Notes: generated by a model not told the origin, from the sequence alone. A stretch of DNA of 64,000 nucleotides from DATJGR01 sp963812255 (GCA_963812255.1 CAWEUM010000003.1:124001-188000); one strand, 5' to 3'; shown: positions 17,421 to 26,075, numbered from the stretch's first letter. Made by a program: numbers and translations.

Positions 17421-18191
17421 TTAGTCGATGAGATCCGGATCGCTCTCGATGATCTCGTCCCACAGCGTCTGAAACGACAACCAGCCGAACATCGGCGACC
17501 CCAACGATGCGGCAAGGCTGCGCGCTGCTTCCGGCGGCCAGTGCGTCGGCGTGCCGGCTGCTTCAGCCAGTAGCTGCGCCTCGCAGCACCGATTCATCAG
17601 TACGAACCACCACGCGGCCTCGTCGAGGCTCTGCCCGGTGGTGAAGATGCCGTGGCCGGCGTGGATCGCCGTGCGCTTGTTGCCGAACGCGGCGGCAAAC
17701 TGCGCAGCACTGTCCGGATCCAACGCAGCGCGCGGCTCGACGATCAGAGCCTGATTGTCGAAGAAGACACAGGCGTCCTGCGTGATCGGATCCAGCAGTC
17801 GCTCCAACGCCGACCACGTCGATGCCGCCAGCGCGTGCGCGTGACACATCGCCACGACGTCCGGTCGCGCCTGGTGCATCGCCGAATGCAGCAACAGCCC
17901 CACCGGATTCACCGAGCCGCGCCCCGCCACCACCTCGCCTCGATGATTCGCCTGAACGAGGTGCGAGACGCGCATCTGCCGCATCGAAACCCCAACCGGA
18001 TTGACCCACAGTAGATCGGCGTGCTCTGGATCCCGCACGGTAATGTGTCCCAGCAGTCCCTCGGAGAACCCATGTCGTCCGAAAATCCGACATGCCGCGG
18101 CGAGGCGCTGCAGTCGATGTGTGCGCTCGGCGGCCGGGGAATCGAACGTCGGCGGTGACCGGGTTGCGAAACGGCTCATCTCGACGGCCAT
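17421..18191 (-). CDS. Class II aldolase/adducin-domain protein
   Basis: A 256-residue protein of the class II aldolase/adducin fold (PF00596). The zinc-binding motif HAHA is seen in VAMCHAHALAAS and a third histidine in IHAGHGIFTTG; GFSEGLLGHITVRDP supplies the usual N-terminal loop. Characterised relatives are L-fuculose-phosphate or ribulose-phosphate aldolases and epimerases, but many close relatives beside catabolic genes are unassigned. It faces the Rieske oxygenase tail to tail (34-base gap) and is divergent from the thiolase operon. Confidence 0.85.
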   Translation of the reverse strand: MAVEMSRFATRSPPTFDSPAAERTHRLQRLAAACRIFGRHGFSEGLLGHITVRDPEHADLLWVNPVGVSMRQMRVSHLVQANHRGEVVAGRGSVNPVGLLLHSAMHQARPDVVAMCHAHALAASTWSALERLLDPITQDACVFFDNQALIVEPRAALDPDSAAQFAAAFGNKRTAIHAGHGIFTTGQSLDEAAWWFVLMNRCCEAQLLAEAAGTPTHWPPEAARSLAASLGSPMFGWLSFQTLWDEIIESDPDLID

Positions 18192-18311
18192 GGCAAATCA
18201 GGCGTTGTGGCGGCGGGCCAAGACTAACGCGTGCCCGCGCCGAACCGCCAGCGGCGCATCAGGTGCGATAACATCCGATCTCGGCCATCACCATTCGTCA
18301 GGAGTTCAGCG

Positions 18312-19475
18312 ATGCAAGACGTCTATATCATCGATGCGGTACGCAGCCCGATCGGCAAGCGCGGCAAGGGCCTCGCCGGCCTGATGCCGGCCGACCTGCT
18401 CGGCGCAGTCCAACTCGCCGCGCTGCAACGCAGTGGCATCGACGCCAGCGCGATCGGCCAGGTGATCGGCGGCTGCGTGTCGCAAGTCGGCGAGCAGTCG
18501 TTCAACATCGCCCGCGTGGCGTGGCTGTCGGCCGGGCTGCCGCTGGAAGTGGCCGCCACGACCGTGGATTCGCAATGCGGCTCGAGCCAGCAGGCCACTT
18601 CACTAGGCGCGGCGATGATCGGCGCCGGACTGGAAGACATCGTGATGAGCTGCGGCCTCGAGATGATGACGCGCGTACCGCTCGGCTCGAACATGAAGGG
18701 CGGCGCGCCGATGGGTGCCAGTTATGCCGCCCACTATCAGCCGACCAGTCAGTTCATGGGCGCGGCGATGATCGCCGAGGAATATCAGATCACCCGCGAC
18801 GATACCGATGCGTTCGGCCTGCGCAGCCAGCAACGCGCGATCGCCGCGTGGGACGCTGGTCATTTCGATCGTGAAGTGGTGCCCGTCGTCGCACCAGTCC
18901 TCGACAAGGAAGGCAAGCCGACCGGCGCTAGCCACACCGTGGCACGCGACGAAGGACTGCGCGCCACGACCATCGAAGCGCTGCGCGCACTCGAACCGGT
19001 ACCCGGCCAGAGCATTCATACCGCCGGCACCAGCTCCCAGGTCTCCGATGGCGCCGCCGCCATCATTCTGGCATCAGAGAAAGCGGTTAAATCGTTGGGC
19101 CTGAAGCCGCGGGCGCGTATCGTCGCCACGACACTGGTCGGGGTCGATCCGGTGACGATGTTGAAAGGGCCGATTCCCGCTACCGCAAAAGTGTTGGCGC
19201 AGACCGGCCTGACCGTCGGCGATATCGATGTGTTCGAAGTCAACGAAGCATTCGCATCCGTCGTGCTCGCGTGGCAACGCGTTCATCGGCCCGATCCCGA
19301 TCGGGTCAACCCGAACGGCGGCGCAATCGCGCTCGGTCATCCGACCGGCAGCACCGGCGCGCGTTTGATCACGACCGCGCTGCACGAGCTGGAACGTACC
19401 AACGGGCACTATGGTTTGATCTCGATGTGCTGCGGCGGCGGTCTGGGTACCGGCACGATCATCGAGCGGTTGTAG
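18312..19475 (+). CDS. Acetyl-CoA C-acyltransferase (thiolase)
   Basis: A 387-residue thiolase for CoA-dependent cleavage (or condensation) of 3-ketoacyl-CoA. Catalytic elements: nucleophile C89 in VDSQCGSSQQA, VNEAFASV, NPNGGAIALGHPTGSTGAR (catalytic His) and SMCCGGGLGTG (second Cys). AGGAG lies shortly before ATG 18312, which gives the canonical MQDVYIIDAVRSPIGK start. It leads a plus-strand run with the hydrolase (5 bases later) and the P450. Likely role: final step of beta-oxidation of a degraded side chain or ring. The substrate range is unknown. Confidence 0.93.
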   Translation: MQDVYIIDAVRSPIGKRGKGLAGLMPADLLGAVQLAALQRSGIDASAIGQVIGGCVSQVGEQSFNIARVAWLSAGLPLEVAATTVDSQCGSSQQATSLGAAMIGAGLEDIVMSCGLEMMTRVPLGSNMKGGAPMGASYAAHYQPTSQFMGAAMIAEEYQITRDDTDAFGLRSQQRAIAAWDAGHFDREVVPVVAPVLDKEGKPTGASHTVARDEGLRATTIEALRALEPVPGQSIHTAGTSSQVSDGAAAIILASEKAVKSLGLKPRARIVATTLVGVDPVTMLKGPIPATAKVLAQTGLTVGDIDVFEVNEAFASVVLAWQRVHRPDPDRVNPNGGAIALGHPTGSTGARLITTALHELERTNGHYGLISMCCGGGLGTGTIIERL

Positions 19476-19479
19476 AGGC

Positions 19480-20325
19480 ATGGCGACGGCCTCCGCCGAC
19501 AACGTGCGAGACGAAATGATCGAACTGCGCGGTCTGCGCTTCGCCTATCGCGATTGGGCCTCGCGAAACCCGAACGCGCAGGATCTCGTGCTGCTGCACG
19601 GTTACACCGGTCACGCGCGATCATGGGATCACTTTGCGCGCGCGATGTCGGCGCGCCATCGCGTGCTCGCGCTGGACCAACGCGGCCACGGCCAGACACA
19701 GTGGGCACCGCGCAATGCCTACGGCACACCCGAGATGGTGGCCGACCTGGAAGCCTTCGTAGCGGCGCTGCAGTTGTCCAATTTTGCGCTGCTCGGATTG
19801 TCGATGGGCGGTCTCGTCTCGATCGGCTATGCCGGCAAACGCCCCACCGCGCTCGGCAAACTGGTGATCGTCGACATCGCGCCGGAGATCGATACCGAGG
19901 GTTTGAAGCGCATTCAGGCCGGCGTGGTGCGCAGCGACGTCTTCGCATCGGTTGACGAGGCGTATGCCCGGGCGCGTGCCGACAATCCGATTCCGCCGGA
20001 CGATCACCTACGCCATCGCATCGCCTATTCGCTGATGCGTCGCGAAGACGGCCAACACACTTATCGCTACGACCCGGCGTTACGCGATCCCGCCAACCCG
20101 CGAACAGGCATCAACGCCGACGAGGGCTGGCGCCTGGTCGCGAACATCAATGTGCCGACATTGCTGGTGCGCGGTGAAATCAGCGACATTCTGACGAAGC
20201 CCGTTGCAGCGCGTATGGCCCAGACGATCCCGGACTGCCGGCTGGTCGAGGTCGCGGGTTCCGGTCATCCGGTGCCGCTCGACAAACCCGATGCGTTTCT
20301 CGACGCGGCAGCGACCTTTCTGTAG
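19480..20325 (+). CDS. Alpha/beta-hydrolase
   Basis: A 281-residue alpha/beta-hydrolase. It has VLLHGYTGHARSWD (oxyanion region HG), the nucleophile elbow GLSMGG, an acid within GEISDILT, and catalytic histidine in GSGHPVPLDKP. It begins 4 bases after the thiolase stop and is followed 10 bases later by a P450, so the three are likely an operon. Possible roles include ester, lactone or C-C bond hydrolysis in the same catabolic route. No signal peptide, so cytoplasmic. Confidence 0.85.
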   Translation: MATASADNVRDEMIELRGLRFAYRDWASRNPNAQDLVLLHGYTGHARSWDHFARAMSARHRVLALDQRGHGQTQWAPRNAYGTPEMVADLEAFVAALQLSNFALLGLSMGGLVSIGYAGKRPTALGKLVIVDIAPEIDTEGLKRIQAGVVRSDVFASVDEAYARARADNPIPPDDHLRHRIAYSLMRREDGQHTYRYDPALRDPANPRTGINADEGWRLVANINVPTLLVRGEISDILTKPVAARMAQTIPDCRLVEVAGSGHPVPLDKPDAFLDAAATFL

Positions 20326-20335
20326 AGGACCAATC

Positions 20336-21553
20336 ATGAGCGAATCGACCGCCCCGGTGCTCGGCAACCTGTTCACGCCCGAGTTCATCGACGATCCGTA
20401 TCCGACCTACCGCATGATTCGGGAAACCAATCCGTTCCTGCATCTGCCGGGTACCGAGGACTGGATTGCGGTGCGCTACGAAGACTGCGCGACCGTGCTG
20501 CGCGATAAACGTTTCGGCATCGGCAACGACCGGCGCATGCGCACCGGCTATGGCGACGACTACATGTCGGTGCCCGCCTACGCGAGCCTGTCGCGGATGA
20601 TGCTGTTCGCCGACCCGCCGGACCACACGCGCCTGCGCAAACTCGTTGTACGCGCGTTCGATGCACGCAGCATCGAAAAGCTGCGGGGCCAGATCCGGCA
20701 GATCGCAAAGGATCTCGTCGACAGAATGGAAGACTCGTCCAGCGGCGATCTGATGACCGCATTCGCGCGGCAACTGCCGATCGAAGTGATCTGCGAGATG
20801 CTCGGCATTCCGAAAGCCGATCGACATCGCTTCACCGAGGTCGACGAGAACGCGGGCCGGATCCTCGACCCTACGCCGATGACGCCCGCGGAACTCGAGC
20901 GCGTGAACCGCGAGACCTTGGAAAGCGAGCAATATTTCGACGATCTGTGTGCGCGCCGCCGGCGCGAACCGGCCGACGACCTGCTGACGGCCATGGTTCA
21001 GTCGGAAACCGAGCACGGCAAGCTGACGCGCGAAGAACTGAGCGCCAATATCTCGCTGCTGTTCGGCGCCGGCCACGAGACCACCGTGAACCTGATCGGC
21101 AACGGTTTGCTTGCGCTGTTCAGAAACCGGGATCAGTTGGAACTGCTGCAGAATGACCCATCGCTGATTCCGGGTGCGATCGAGGAACTGCTGCGCTACG
21201 ACTCGTCAGTGCAGTTGAGCGGCCGCACTGCACTCGAAGACGCTGAGATATGCGGTCATCACATCGATGCCGGTGCGCAGATCGTCACGATCGTTGGGGC
21301 CGCCAATCGCGATCCGGAGGTCTACGAAAACCCGGAATCACTCGACGTCACCCGGCAGAACATTCGTCCCCTTTCGTTCGGCGGCGGCATCCACCACTGC
21401 CTCGGTGCGCAGCTCGCGCGGATCGAAGGCGCCGAAGCATTTTCGGAACTGCTGGGCCGTCTGCCGTCACTGGAACTCGACGATGTGACGAACGCGAAGT
21501 GGAAACCGACGATCACACTGAGGGGATTGGTCGAGCTGCCGGCGCACTGGTAG
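20336..21553 (+). CDS. Cytochrome P450
   Basis: A 405-residue soluble bacterial P450. The oxygen-binding I-helix is LFGAGHETT, the K-helix carries ELLR, and the heme ligand is C355 in FGGGIHHCLG. The start at 20336 follows AGAGGA and gives MSESTAPVLG. It is the third gene of the thiolase - hydrolase - P450 run. It probably hydroxylates a hydrophobic substrate such as a terpenoid, steroid or fatty acid, but the substrate cannot be inferred. No ferredoxin gene is adjacent. Confidence 0.93.
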   Translation: MSESTAPVLGNLFTPEFIDDPYPTYRMIRETNPFLHLPGTEDWIAVRYEDCATVLRDKRFGIGNDRRMRTGYGDDYMSVPAYASLSRMMLFADPPDHTRLRKLVVRAFDARSIEKLRGQIRQIAKDLVDRMEDSSSGDLMTAFARQLPIEVICEMLGIPKADRHRFTEVDENAGRILDPTPMTPAELERVNRETLESEQYFDDLCARRRREPADDLLTAMVQSETEHGKLTREELSANISLLFGAGHETTVNLIGNGLLALFRNRDQLELLQNDPSLIPGAIEELLRYDSSVQLSGRTALEDAEICGHHIDAGAQIVTIVGAANRDPEVYENPESLDVTRQNIRPLSFGGGIHHCLGAQLARIEGAEAFSELLGRLPSLELDDVTNAKWKPTITLRGLVELPAHW

Positions 21554-21594
21554 GCAGTCAAAGCGTCTTCGTCATGTTCGAATGCGTCGGAGAT

Positions 21595-22089
21595 TCAGAG
21601 CCTCCCTTGCCAGTAGCCTACATCGACCCACCGGCCGAACTTGAAGCCGACTTCAGCGAAGTGCGCCACCTTCTTGAGTCCGAATTTTTCGTGCAGCGCA
21701 ACGCTCGCCGCATTCGGTAACGAAATGCCGCCGATGACGCTGTGCATTTTTTGCTCGCGCAGGATCGCGAACAGCGCCGTGTAGAGCTCGGTACCCAATC
21801 CTTTTCCAGTCGTCGCGGGATCCAGATAGACGGTGCATTCCACTGAAAAACGATACGCGGAGCGTCCGTTCCATATACCGGCATACGCGTAGCCTGCCAC
21901 GCCCGCATCGCGTTCGAGCACCAGCCAAGGCAGTGAAGCTGCCTCGAGCGCGCGCATACGACGCGCCATCTCGCTCGGCGCCACGGGCAGCTCTTCGAAT
22001 GTCACGACTGTGTGGTCGATATAGTGGTTGTAGATTCGCGCGATCACATCGGCATCACCGGGCGTTGCGGGCCTGACCCCGCTTGGCAT
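21595..22089 (-). CDS. GNAT-family N-acetyltransferase (phosphinothricin-acetyltransferase-like)
   Basis: A 164-residue acetyltransferase of the Pat/YncA group. Recognisable features are VRPATPGDADVIARIYNHYI at the N-terminus, SVECTVYLDPATTGKGLGTELY (acetyl-CoA loop R/Q-x2-G-x-G/A equivalent) and NAASVALHEKFGLKKVAHFAEVGFKFGRW, the usual C-terminal strand. It could acetylate an amino acid, a toxic amino-acid analogue or an amine. An alternative GTG start at 22122 immediately follows the stop of the upstream GST gene (TAG-GTG), so coupling to that gene is likely either way. Confidence 0.82.
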   Translation of the reverse strand: MPSGVRPATPGDADVIARIYNHYIDHTVVTFEELPVAPSEMARRMRALEAASLPWLVLERDAGVAGYAYAGIWNGRSAYRFSVECTVYLDPATTGKGLGTELYTALFAILREQKMHSVIGGISLPNAASVALHEKFGLKKVAHFAEVGFKFGRWVDVGYWQGRL

Positions 22090-22122
22090 CGTCAACTCGG
22101 TCCCTTGCCAGATGGTTCGCAC

Positions 22123-22758
22123 CTATGCCCGCTTCTCGTCGGCCGCGTCGAAATGTGCCATCTGATCGGCATAAGCCTTTTTGAATGCGGGCCGTTTCGT
22201 CGCACGCGTTATGTACGCTTCGGTCGCCGGACGGTCGCCGAAAGAACGGACCGCCGACACGCGTAGGACATCGGTCATCAACAGGTCCGCAGCAGTGAAC
22301 CTGCCTGCCGCGAGCCAATCTCGCTCGCGCAGAACATTCTCGAGTTGCTGGAGGCGCTCGCTCGTCCACCCTGCGAGATCATTGTCCTCTTTGCCGGACA
22401 TTTTCAGATACCACCAAGGTACGGTAACCATCTCGATCGAGTTGAGCGCGGAAATCACCCATTGCAGTGTGTGTGCTTCTCCAACGGGATCGCGCGGCAT
22501 TAGCTTGTCGGTTTTCCGGGCCAAGTGCAGCAGACCAGCCCCGCTTTCGAATATCTGCAGTTCTCCGTCACTCAAGAAAGGAACCTGTCCAAAAGGCTGG
22601 CGGGAGAGATGATTGATCTCGCGACCATCGAACGGAACCGTTCGCACTATGTATGGGAGTTCCGCTTCCTCGCACGCCCATCGCAGCCTCAAATCGCGCA
22701 CGAAACCGCGAGGGCCGTCGGGCACCCAGTCATAGGTCCAGATTGTCAGTTCGCTCAT
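22123..22758 (-). CDS. Glutathione S-transferase
   Basis: A 211-residue cytosolic GST-like protein. The N-terminal thioredoxin-like domain has LRLRWACEEAELPYIVR, the cis-proline region QPFGQVPFLSDGEL and ESGAGLLHLA; the C-terminal helical domain includes GRFTAADLLMTDVLR. The start at 22758 gives the family N-terminus; the open frame continues upstream to 22980 without GST features. It precedes the GNAT gene without a gap. Likely role: conjugation or isomerisation of an electrophilic metabolite or xenobiotic. Confidence 0.87.
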   Translation of the reverse strand: MSELTIWTYDWVPDGPRGFVRDLRLRWACEEAELPYIVRTVPFDGREINHLSRQPFGQVPFLSDGELQIFESGAGLLHLARKTDKLMPRDPVGEAHTLQWVISALNSIEMVTVPWWYLKMSGKEDNDLAGWTSERLQQLENVLRERDWLAAGRFTAADLLMTDVLRVSAVRSFGDRPATEAYITRATKRPAFKKAYADQMAHFDAADEKRA

Positions 22759-22816
22759 CGCCACAATCTCCACTCTGTGTAGAAAAATCGACCCGCGACG
22801 TCCGCGAGCAACGCAA

Positions 22817-23374
22817 TCAAGGCGGATCGGTGGGCGGCTTCGACGTAAGTGGTGACATCGGATCGCGAAAGCCGACCGCCACGTTCCAGTCGGCGACCGG
22901 CGCCGGCGCGCCGGCCCGAAGCGACGCGATGATGCGATCGCAATGGTCGCGGAACACCTCGCCGAACAACGGCTTCGCATAGTGCCACCAGCGCTGGACG
23001 TATTGTTGGTTCAGATAGTCTTCGAGAATCAGCTCGTAGGATTCGTTGATCGAACGATCGAACACGCCGCGCGAGTGATGCTGCACCCGCGCCTGGAAAT
23101 TCATGAACACCGCCTGCAGATAGCTCACCAGCAGTTCGGTTTCGTCCGCGTCGAGATCGCCGTTGCTTCTGGCTTTGCGTATCACCGCCCGCAACGACGC
23201 GTGTTCCGCGCGAAACAGCAGCACGCGTTGCGTTGCATCGACCGATGCCTGCACCGTCTGCGCCGTGATCAGCGCAGTGTTCTGCCGAATCTGCAGCGCC
23301 AGATAGACCAACGTGATGACAACGGCGATACCGCCGATCAGATCACCGAGTGCGCCAAGATCCTGCAGTGTCAT
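22817..23374 (-). CDS. Conserved hypothetical protein with one N-terminal membrane helix
   Basis: A 185-residue protein of no known function. A single hydrophobic segment (about 9-28, LGDLIGGIAVVITLVYLALQ) is followed by QIRQNTALITAQTVQASVDATQR and a long helical cytoplasmic region ending in a Pro-rich tail. Similar proteins with this LGAIGELVGAIAVVISLVYLA--IR start are common in Gammaproteobacteria, often scattered singly. It sits 58 bases upstream of the GST gene on the same strand. Confidence 0.7.
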   Translation of the reverse strand: MTLQDLGALGDLIGGIAVVITLVYLALQIRQNTALITAQTVQASVDATQRVLLFRAEHASLRAVIRKARSNGDLDADETELLVSYLQAVFMNFQARVQHHSRGVFDRSINESYELILEDYLNQQYVQRWWHYAKPLFGEVFRDHCDRIIASLRAGAPAPVADWNVAVGFRDPMSPLTSKPPTDPP

Positions 23375-23521
23375 CGATCAGCTCCTGCCATTGAGCAGCA
23401 TGCCTGGCGTGAAGCCCTCATGCGCATCGATAATTTCTCTCCGATTGTCTCCGACTCTGTCGATCTCGCCAACGCTGATACGTCGATTGAGTAAACCCAC
23501 GTAAACCCTCCTGGAGTCCGT

Positions 23522-24181
23522 ATGTCCCTGAAGCTCTACGCCCATCCGTTCTCCTCGTACTGTCAGAAGGCATTGATTGCGCTGTACGAAAACGACACAC
23601 CGTTCCAGTTCCGCATGCTCGCACCTGACAGTGCGCAGGCAATGGCCGAACTCGAAGCGCTGTGGCCATTCAAAAAATTCCCCGTGCTCGTCGACGGAGA
23701 CCGCACAGTAGCGGAGGCAACTGTCATCATCGAGTATCTCGGGCTCCGTCATCCGGGCCTAGTCCGCCTGATTCCACAGGATCCGATTGCTGCACTCGAG
23801 GTGCGCTTTATGGACCGATTCTTCGACAACTTCATTTCCACACCGCAACAGAAGATAGTAGGCGACAGCCTGCGCGAGCCCGGCAAACGCGACCCACAAG
23901 GCGTCGACGACGCGCGTGCGATGCTGGATACGGCGTATCGCTGGCTCGACCGAACGATGGCCGACCGCAAGTGGGCGACGGGCGACACATTCAGCCTAGC
24001 CGATTGCGCCGCCGCACCGTTTCTGTTCTACGCAGACTGGACGCACCGCATTGGCGACGCGTTCGCCAACGTCCGCGCCTATCGGCAGCGACTGCTCGAA
24101 CGACCCTCATTCGCACGCGCCGTGGACGAAGCACCGCCCTACCGCCCGCTTTTCCCGTTGGGCGCGCCCGACCGCGATTGA
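23522..24181 (+). CDS. Glutathione S-transferase
   Basis: A 219-residue GST. The N-terminus (LKLYAHPFSSYCQKALIALYEND) carries a Ser-Ser-Tyr-Cys segment in the position of the catalytic residue, followed by FPVLVDGDRTVAEATVIIEYL (cis-Pro, glutathione-binding loop) and the C-terminal helical motif GDTFSLADCAAAPFLF. It is divergent from the other GST of this region and shares little sequence with it. It is followed 34 bases later by a DUF899 gene, probably co-transcribed. Confidence 0.9.
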   Translation: MSLKLYAHPFSSYCQKALIALYENDTPFQFRMLAPDSAQAMAELEALWPFKKFPVLVDGDRTVAEATVIIEYLGLRHPGLVRLIPQDPIAALEVRFMDRFFDNFISTPQQKIVGDSLREPGKRDPQGVDDARAMLDTAYRWLDRTMADRKWATGDTFSLADCAAAPFLFYADWTHRIGDAFANVRAYRQRLLERPSFARAVDEAPPYRPLFPLGAPDRD

Positions 24182-24215
24182 TCCAACGACCGCAACTCAG
24201 AAAGGAGCAATGACA

Positions 24216-24917
24216 ATGTCTACCGAAACTCCGCTCGCACCAGCAGAGGACCTGGCGAAGCTAAGCAAGACACAATTCCCCAACGAGAGCGACGCATACC
24301 GCCGCGCGCGCACTGCGCTGCTGGCGGAGGAAATTGAACTGCGGCGTCATCTTGCGCGGGTCGCCGCGCAGCGCCGGGCGCTGCCTCCAGGCGGCGAAGT
24401 GACGAGGGATTTCCGCTTCATCGGCGTCACCGGCGAAGTTGGGCTCAACGATCTGTTCGGCGCTCACGACACACTCGTCGTGTACAACTTCATGTACGGC
24501 CCGCAGCGTAAACAGCCCTGCCCCATGTGCACGGCCCAGATGAGTTCCTGGGACGGCGCGGCGCCTCACTTGCAGCAGCGCGTCGGCCTCGCGATGGTCG
24601 GCCGTTCGCCGATCGCGCGACTCGAGCAATTTGCAAAAGACCGCGGCTGGAGGCATCTCGCGCTCTATTCCGACCCGAGCGGCGACTTCACCCACACCTA
24701 TGCTGGTGACCGGCATGCCGACATCCCCGCATACACGGTCTTTACGCGAAGGGATGGCATCATTCGACACTTCTGGAGTGCCGACGGCGGCCCGGAAATC
24801 GCCGATCCCGGCCAGGACCCGCACAATGCGCCGGACATGAATCCGCTCTGGATCATTCTCGATACCACGCCAGACGGTCGCGGCAGCGACTGGTATCCGA
24901 AACTGCGCTATGACTGA
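24216..24917 (+). CDS. DUF899-family thioredoxin-like protein
   Basis: A 233-residue member of the DUF899 family. It starts with a helical segment (SDAYRRARTALLAEEIELRRHLARVAAQRRALPPG), then a thioredoxin-like fold with a CPMC motif (QPCPMCTAQMSSWDGA) and LYSDPSGDFTHTY. The function is not established; the CPMC pair suggests redox or peroxide-related chemistry. ATG 24216 is favoured over ATG 24210 because AAAGGAG at 24201-24207 is then 8 bases away instead of 2. Follows a GST gene. Confidence 0.88.
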   Translation: MSTETPLAPAEDLAKLSKTQFPNESDAYRRARTALLAEEIELRRHLARVAAQRRALPPGGEVTRDFRFIGVTGEVGLNDLFGAHDTLVVYNFMYGPQRKQPCPMCTAQMSSWDGAAPHLQQRVGLAMVGRSPIARLEQFAKDRGWRHLALYSDPSGDFTHTYAGDRHADIPAYTVFTRRDGIIRHFWSADGGPEIADPGQDPHNAPDMNPLWIILDTTPDGRGSDWYPKLRYD

Positions 24918-24976
24918 TAGCACCTGACGACTGGCGGTCGACGCGGCCTTGTCGGTCGCGTTGGCACCGCCAATCT

Positions 24977-25132
24977 GACCGACCAGACGGTCGCACCCGC
25001 TGTCGCGTTGCCATCGGCGTCGGTCCAACGAAAGTTGGTGCCGCCCAAATCCTGAACGTCGATGCCGAGGTGCGCTATGTACCTGGCACGCAGCGCCATC
25101 GGGTCCTTGGCTTTGAAAAAGACTCCGCCCAT
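24977..25132 (-). pseudogene. VOC/glyoxalase-family protein, truncated relic
   Basis: The first ~52 codons (MGGVFFKAKDPMALRARYIA..., FRWTDADGNATAGATVWSV) match the N-terminal half of small VOC proteins of about 120 residues. Beyond TVWSV the frame continues as Arg/Pro-rich sequence to 24908 and no second half is found in any frame. The relic lies 12 bases downstream of the ArsR gene, in the position of a third gene of that operon, and is convergent with DUF899. Confidence 0.65.
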
Positions 25133-25144
25133 ACCAGTTCGTGT

Positions 25145-25519
25145 TCATCTCCGAGGCGGAGATTCATCTTCAACCAGCGCGCGCAACCTGTCGATGGCCG
25201 CGTCCCACTGAGCCGAAATCTGTTCAAGGTAACCACGCACCTCGGCCAGACGCCGAGTCTCGATTTCCCAGACACGCTCGCGACCCGCGCGCGTACTGCT
25301 GACCAGGCCCGCCTGCGACAGTGCCCGCAAATGTTTCGTGACCGCTTGCCGGGACACGTCTGCGGCGTCGGTCAAGCGGACGATCGATTGCGGCCCGTCA
25401 CGGCATAGGCGCGCAACGATCGCGAGCCGGGTTGGATCGCCCAGTGCAGCAAACACGGGTCCCGCGTCGCTCAGGCGTGTAGCGCGCGGGCGGGACCTGG
25501 TTGATCGCGCGGCGTTCAC
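25145..25519 (-). CDS. ArsR-family winged-helix transcriptional regulator
   Basis: A 124-residue regulator. The winged-helix core is clear: VFAALGDPTRLAIVARL, then the recognition region SRQAVTKHLRALSQAGLV and the wing STRAGRERVWEI. No metal-binding Cys box is seen, as in the ArsR subgroup that partners SRPBCC/AHSA1 proteins. The GTG start overlaps the stop of the SRPBCC gene (GTGA), so it is the second gene of the operon, the reverse of the common order. It probably represses its own operon through the two GCAACC-N4-GGTTGC sites upstream of the SRPBCC gene. Confidence 0.88.
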   Translation of the reverse strand: MNAARSTRSRPRATRLSDAGPVFAALGDPTRLAIVARLCRDGPQSIVRLTDAADVSRQAVTKHLRALSQAGLVSSTRAGRERVWEIETRRLAEVRGYLEQISAQWDAAIDRLRALVEDESPPRR

Positions 25520-26010
25520 GACCGACGAATCAAGTACTTCGTCAGCAGTTGCGTCTGCGCCGCCCAGCCAGCCTCGTTGCGCGAGAACGCCTCTGCGCGA
25601 CGGTTTGGCGGCAGGCGATCGAAACCAGACTCCGTAATCGTGACGCGGGTGTCGTTTCCCACTGCTGCGAGCTGGAACTCCACCAGCGTAGTCGGTTCGT
25701 CGGTGTAATCAATCGACGCGTCGACCGCATATGGATGCCAGCGAAACGCAAACCGCCGCATCGGTTCGACAGACTCGATCTGAAATTCGAACTGAGTGCC
25801 ACTGTGGGGCTCCTGCGATTTTGCGACCTCCGCGTCGACAGTGGTCGGCACGATGCGTCCGGTAATGCGCGCACCGGCTGCGAATTCGCCGTCGAATTCG
25901 ACTCCGAACCAACTGCCGAACTGGCGGGCGTCGCTGATCGCGGCCCACACCCGTGCGTGGGGCGCACGCAGTACAAATGATTTTTCGATGCGATCCGTGG
26001 CGTTTGTCAT
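25516..26010 (-). CDS. SRPBCC/AHSA1-domain protein
   Basis: A 164-residue START-like protein of the AHSA1 type: IEKSFVLRAPHARVWAAISDARQFGSWFGVEFDGEF at the N-terminus, FRWHPY in the middle and a C-terminal helix (EAGWAAQTQLLTKYLIRR). Members bind hydrophobic ligands; those next to ArsR regulators are of unknown physiological role. The start at 26010 directly abuts an inverted repeat that would cover the ribosome binding region. The gene leads an operon with the ArsR gene. Confidence 0.87.
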   Translation of the reverse strand: MTNATDRIEKSFVLRAPHARVWAAISDARQFGSWFGVEFDGEFAAGARITGRIVPTTVDAEVAKSQEPHSGTQFEFQIESVEPMRRFAFRWHPYAVDASIDYTDEPTTLVEFQLAAVGNDTRVTITESGFDRLPPNRRAEAFSRNEAGWAAQTQLLTKYLIRRS

Positions 26011-26030
26011 GTGCAACCTCCAGGTTGCAC
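26011..26030 (-). promoter_or_regulatory. Inverted-repeat operator 1 (ArsR candidate site)
   Basis: A perfect palindrome with 9-base arms (GTGCAACCT and AGGTTGCAC) around two bases lies immediately upstream of the SRPBCC start codon. Its core GCAACC-N4-GGTTGC recurs 45 bases further upstream. The spacing and symmetry suit a dimeric ArsR-family protein, and binding would also mask the ribosome binding region. Confidence 0.65.
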
Positions 26031-26055
26031 ATAGACTAATTCCGATTCGACAATA

Positions 26056-26075
26056 ACGCAACCGTAGGGTTGCGT
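26056..26075 (-). promoter_or_regulatory. Inverted-repeat operator 2 (ArsR candidate site)
   Basis: ACGCAACC and GGTTGCGT flank the four bases GTAG (arms 8 bp, perfect). The core is the same GCAACC-N4-GGTTGC as operator 1; centres are 45 bp apart. Between the two sites the minus strand offers a weak -35/-10 pair (TTGCGT, 17 bases, TAGTCT), so the operators would overlap the -35 element and the start region of the SRPBCC-ArsR promoter. Confidence 0.6.
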
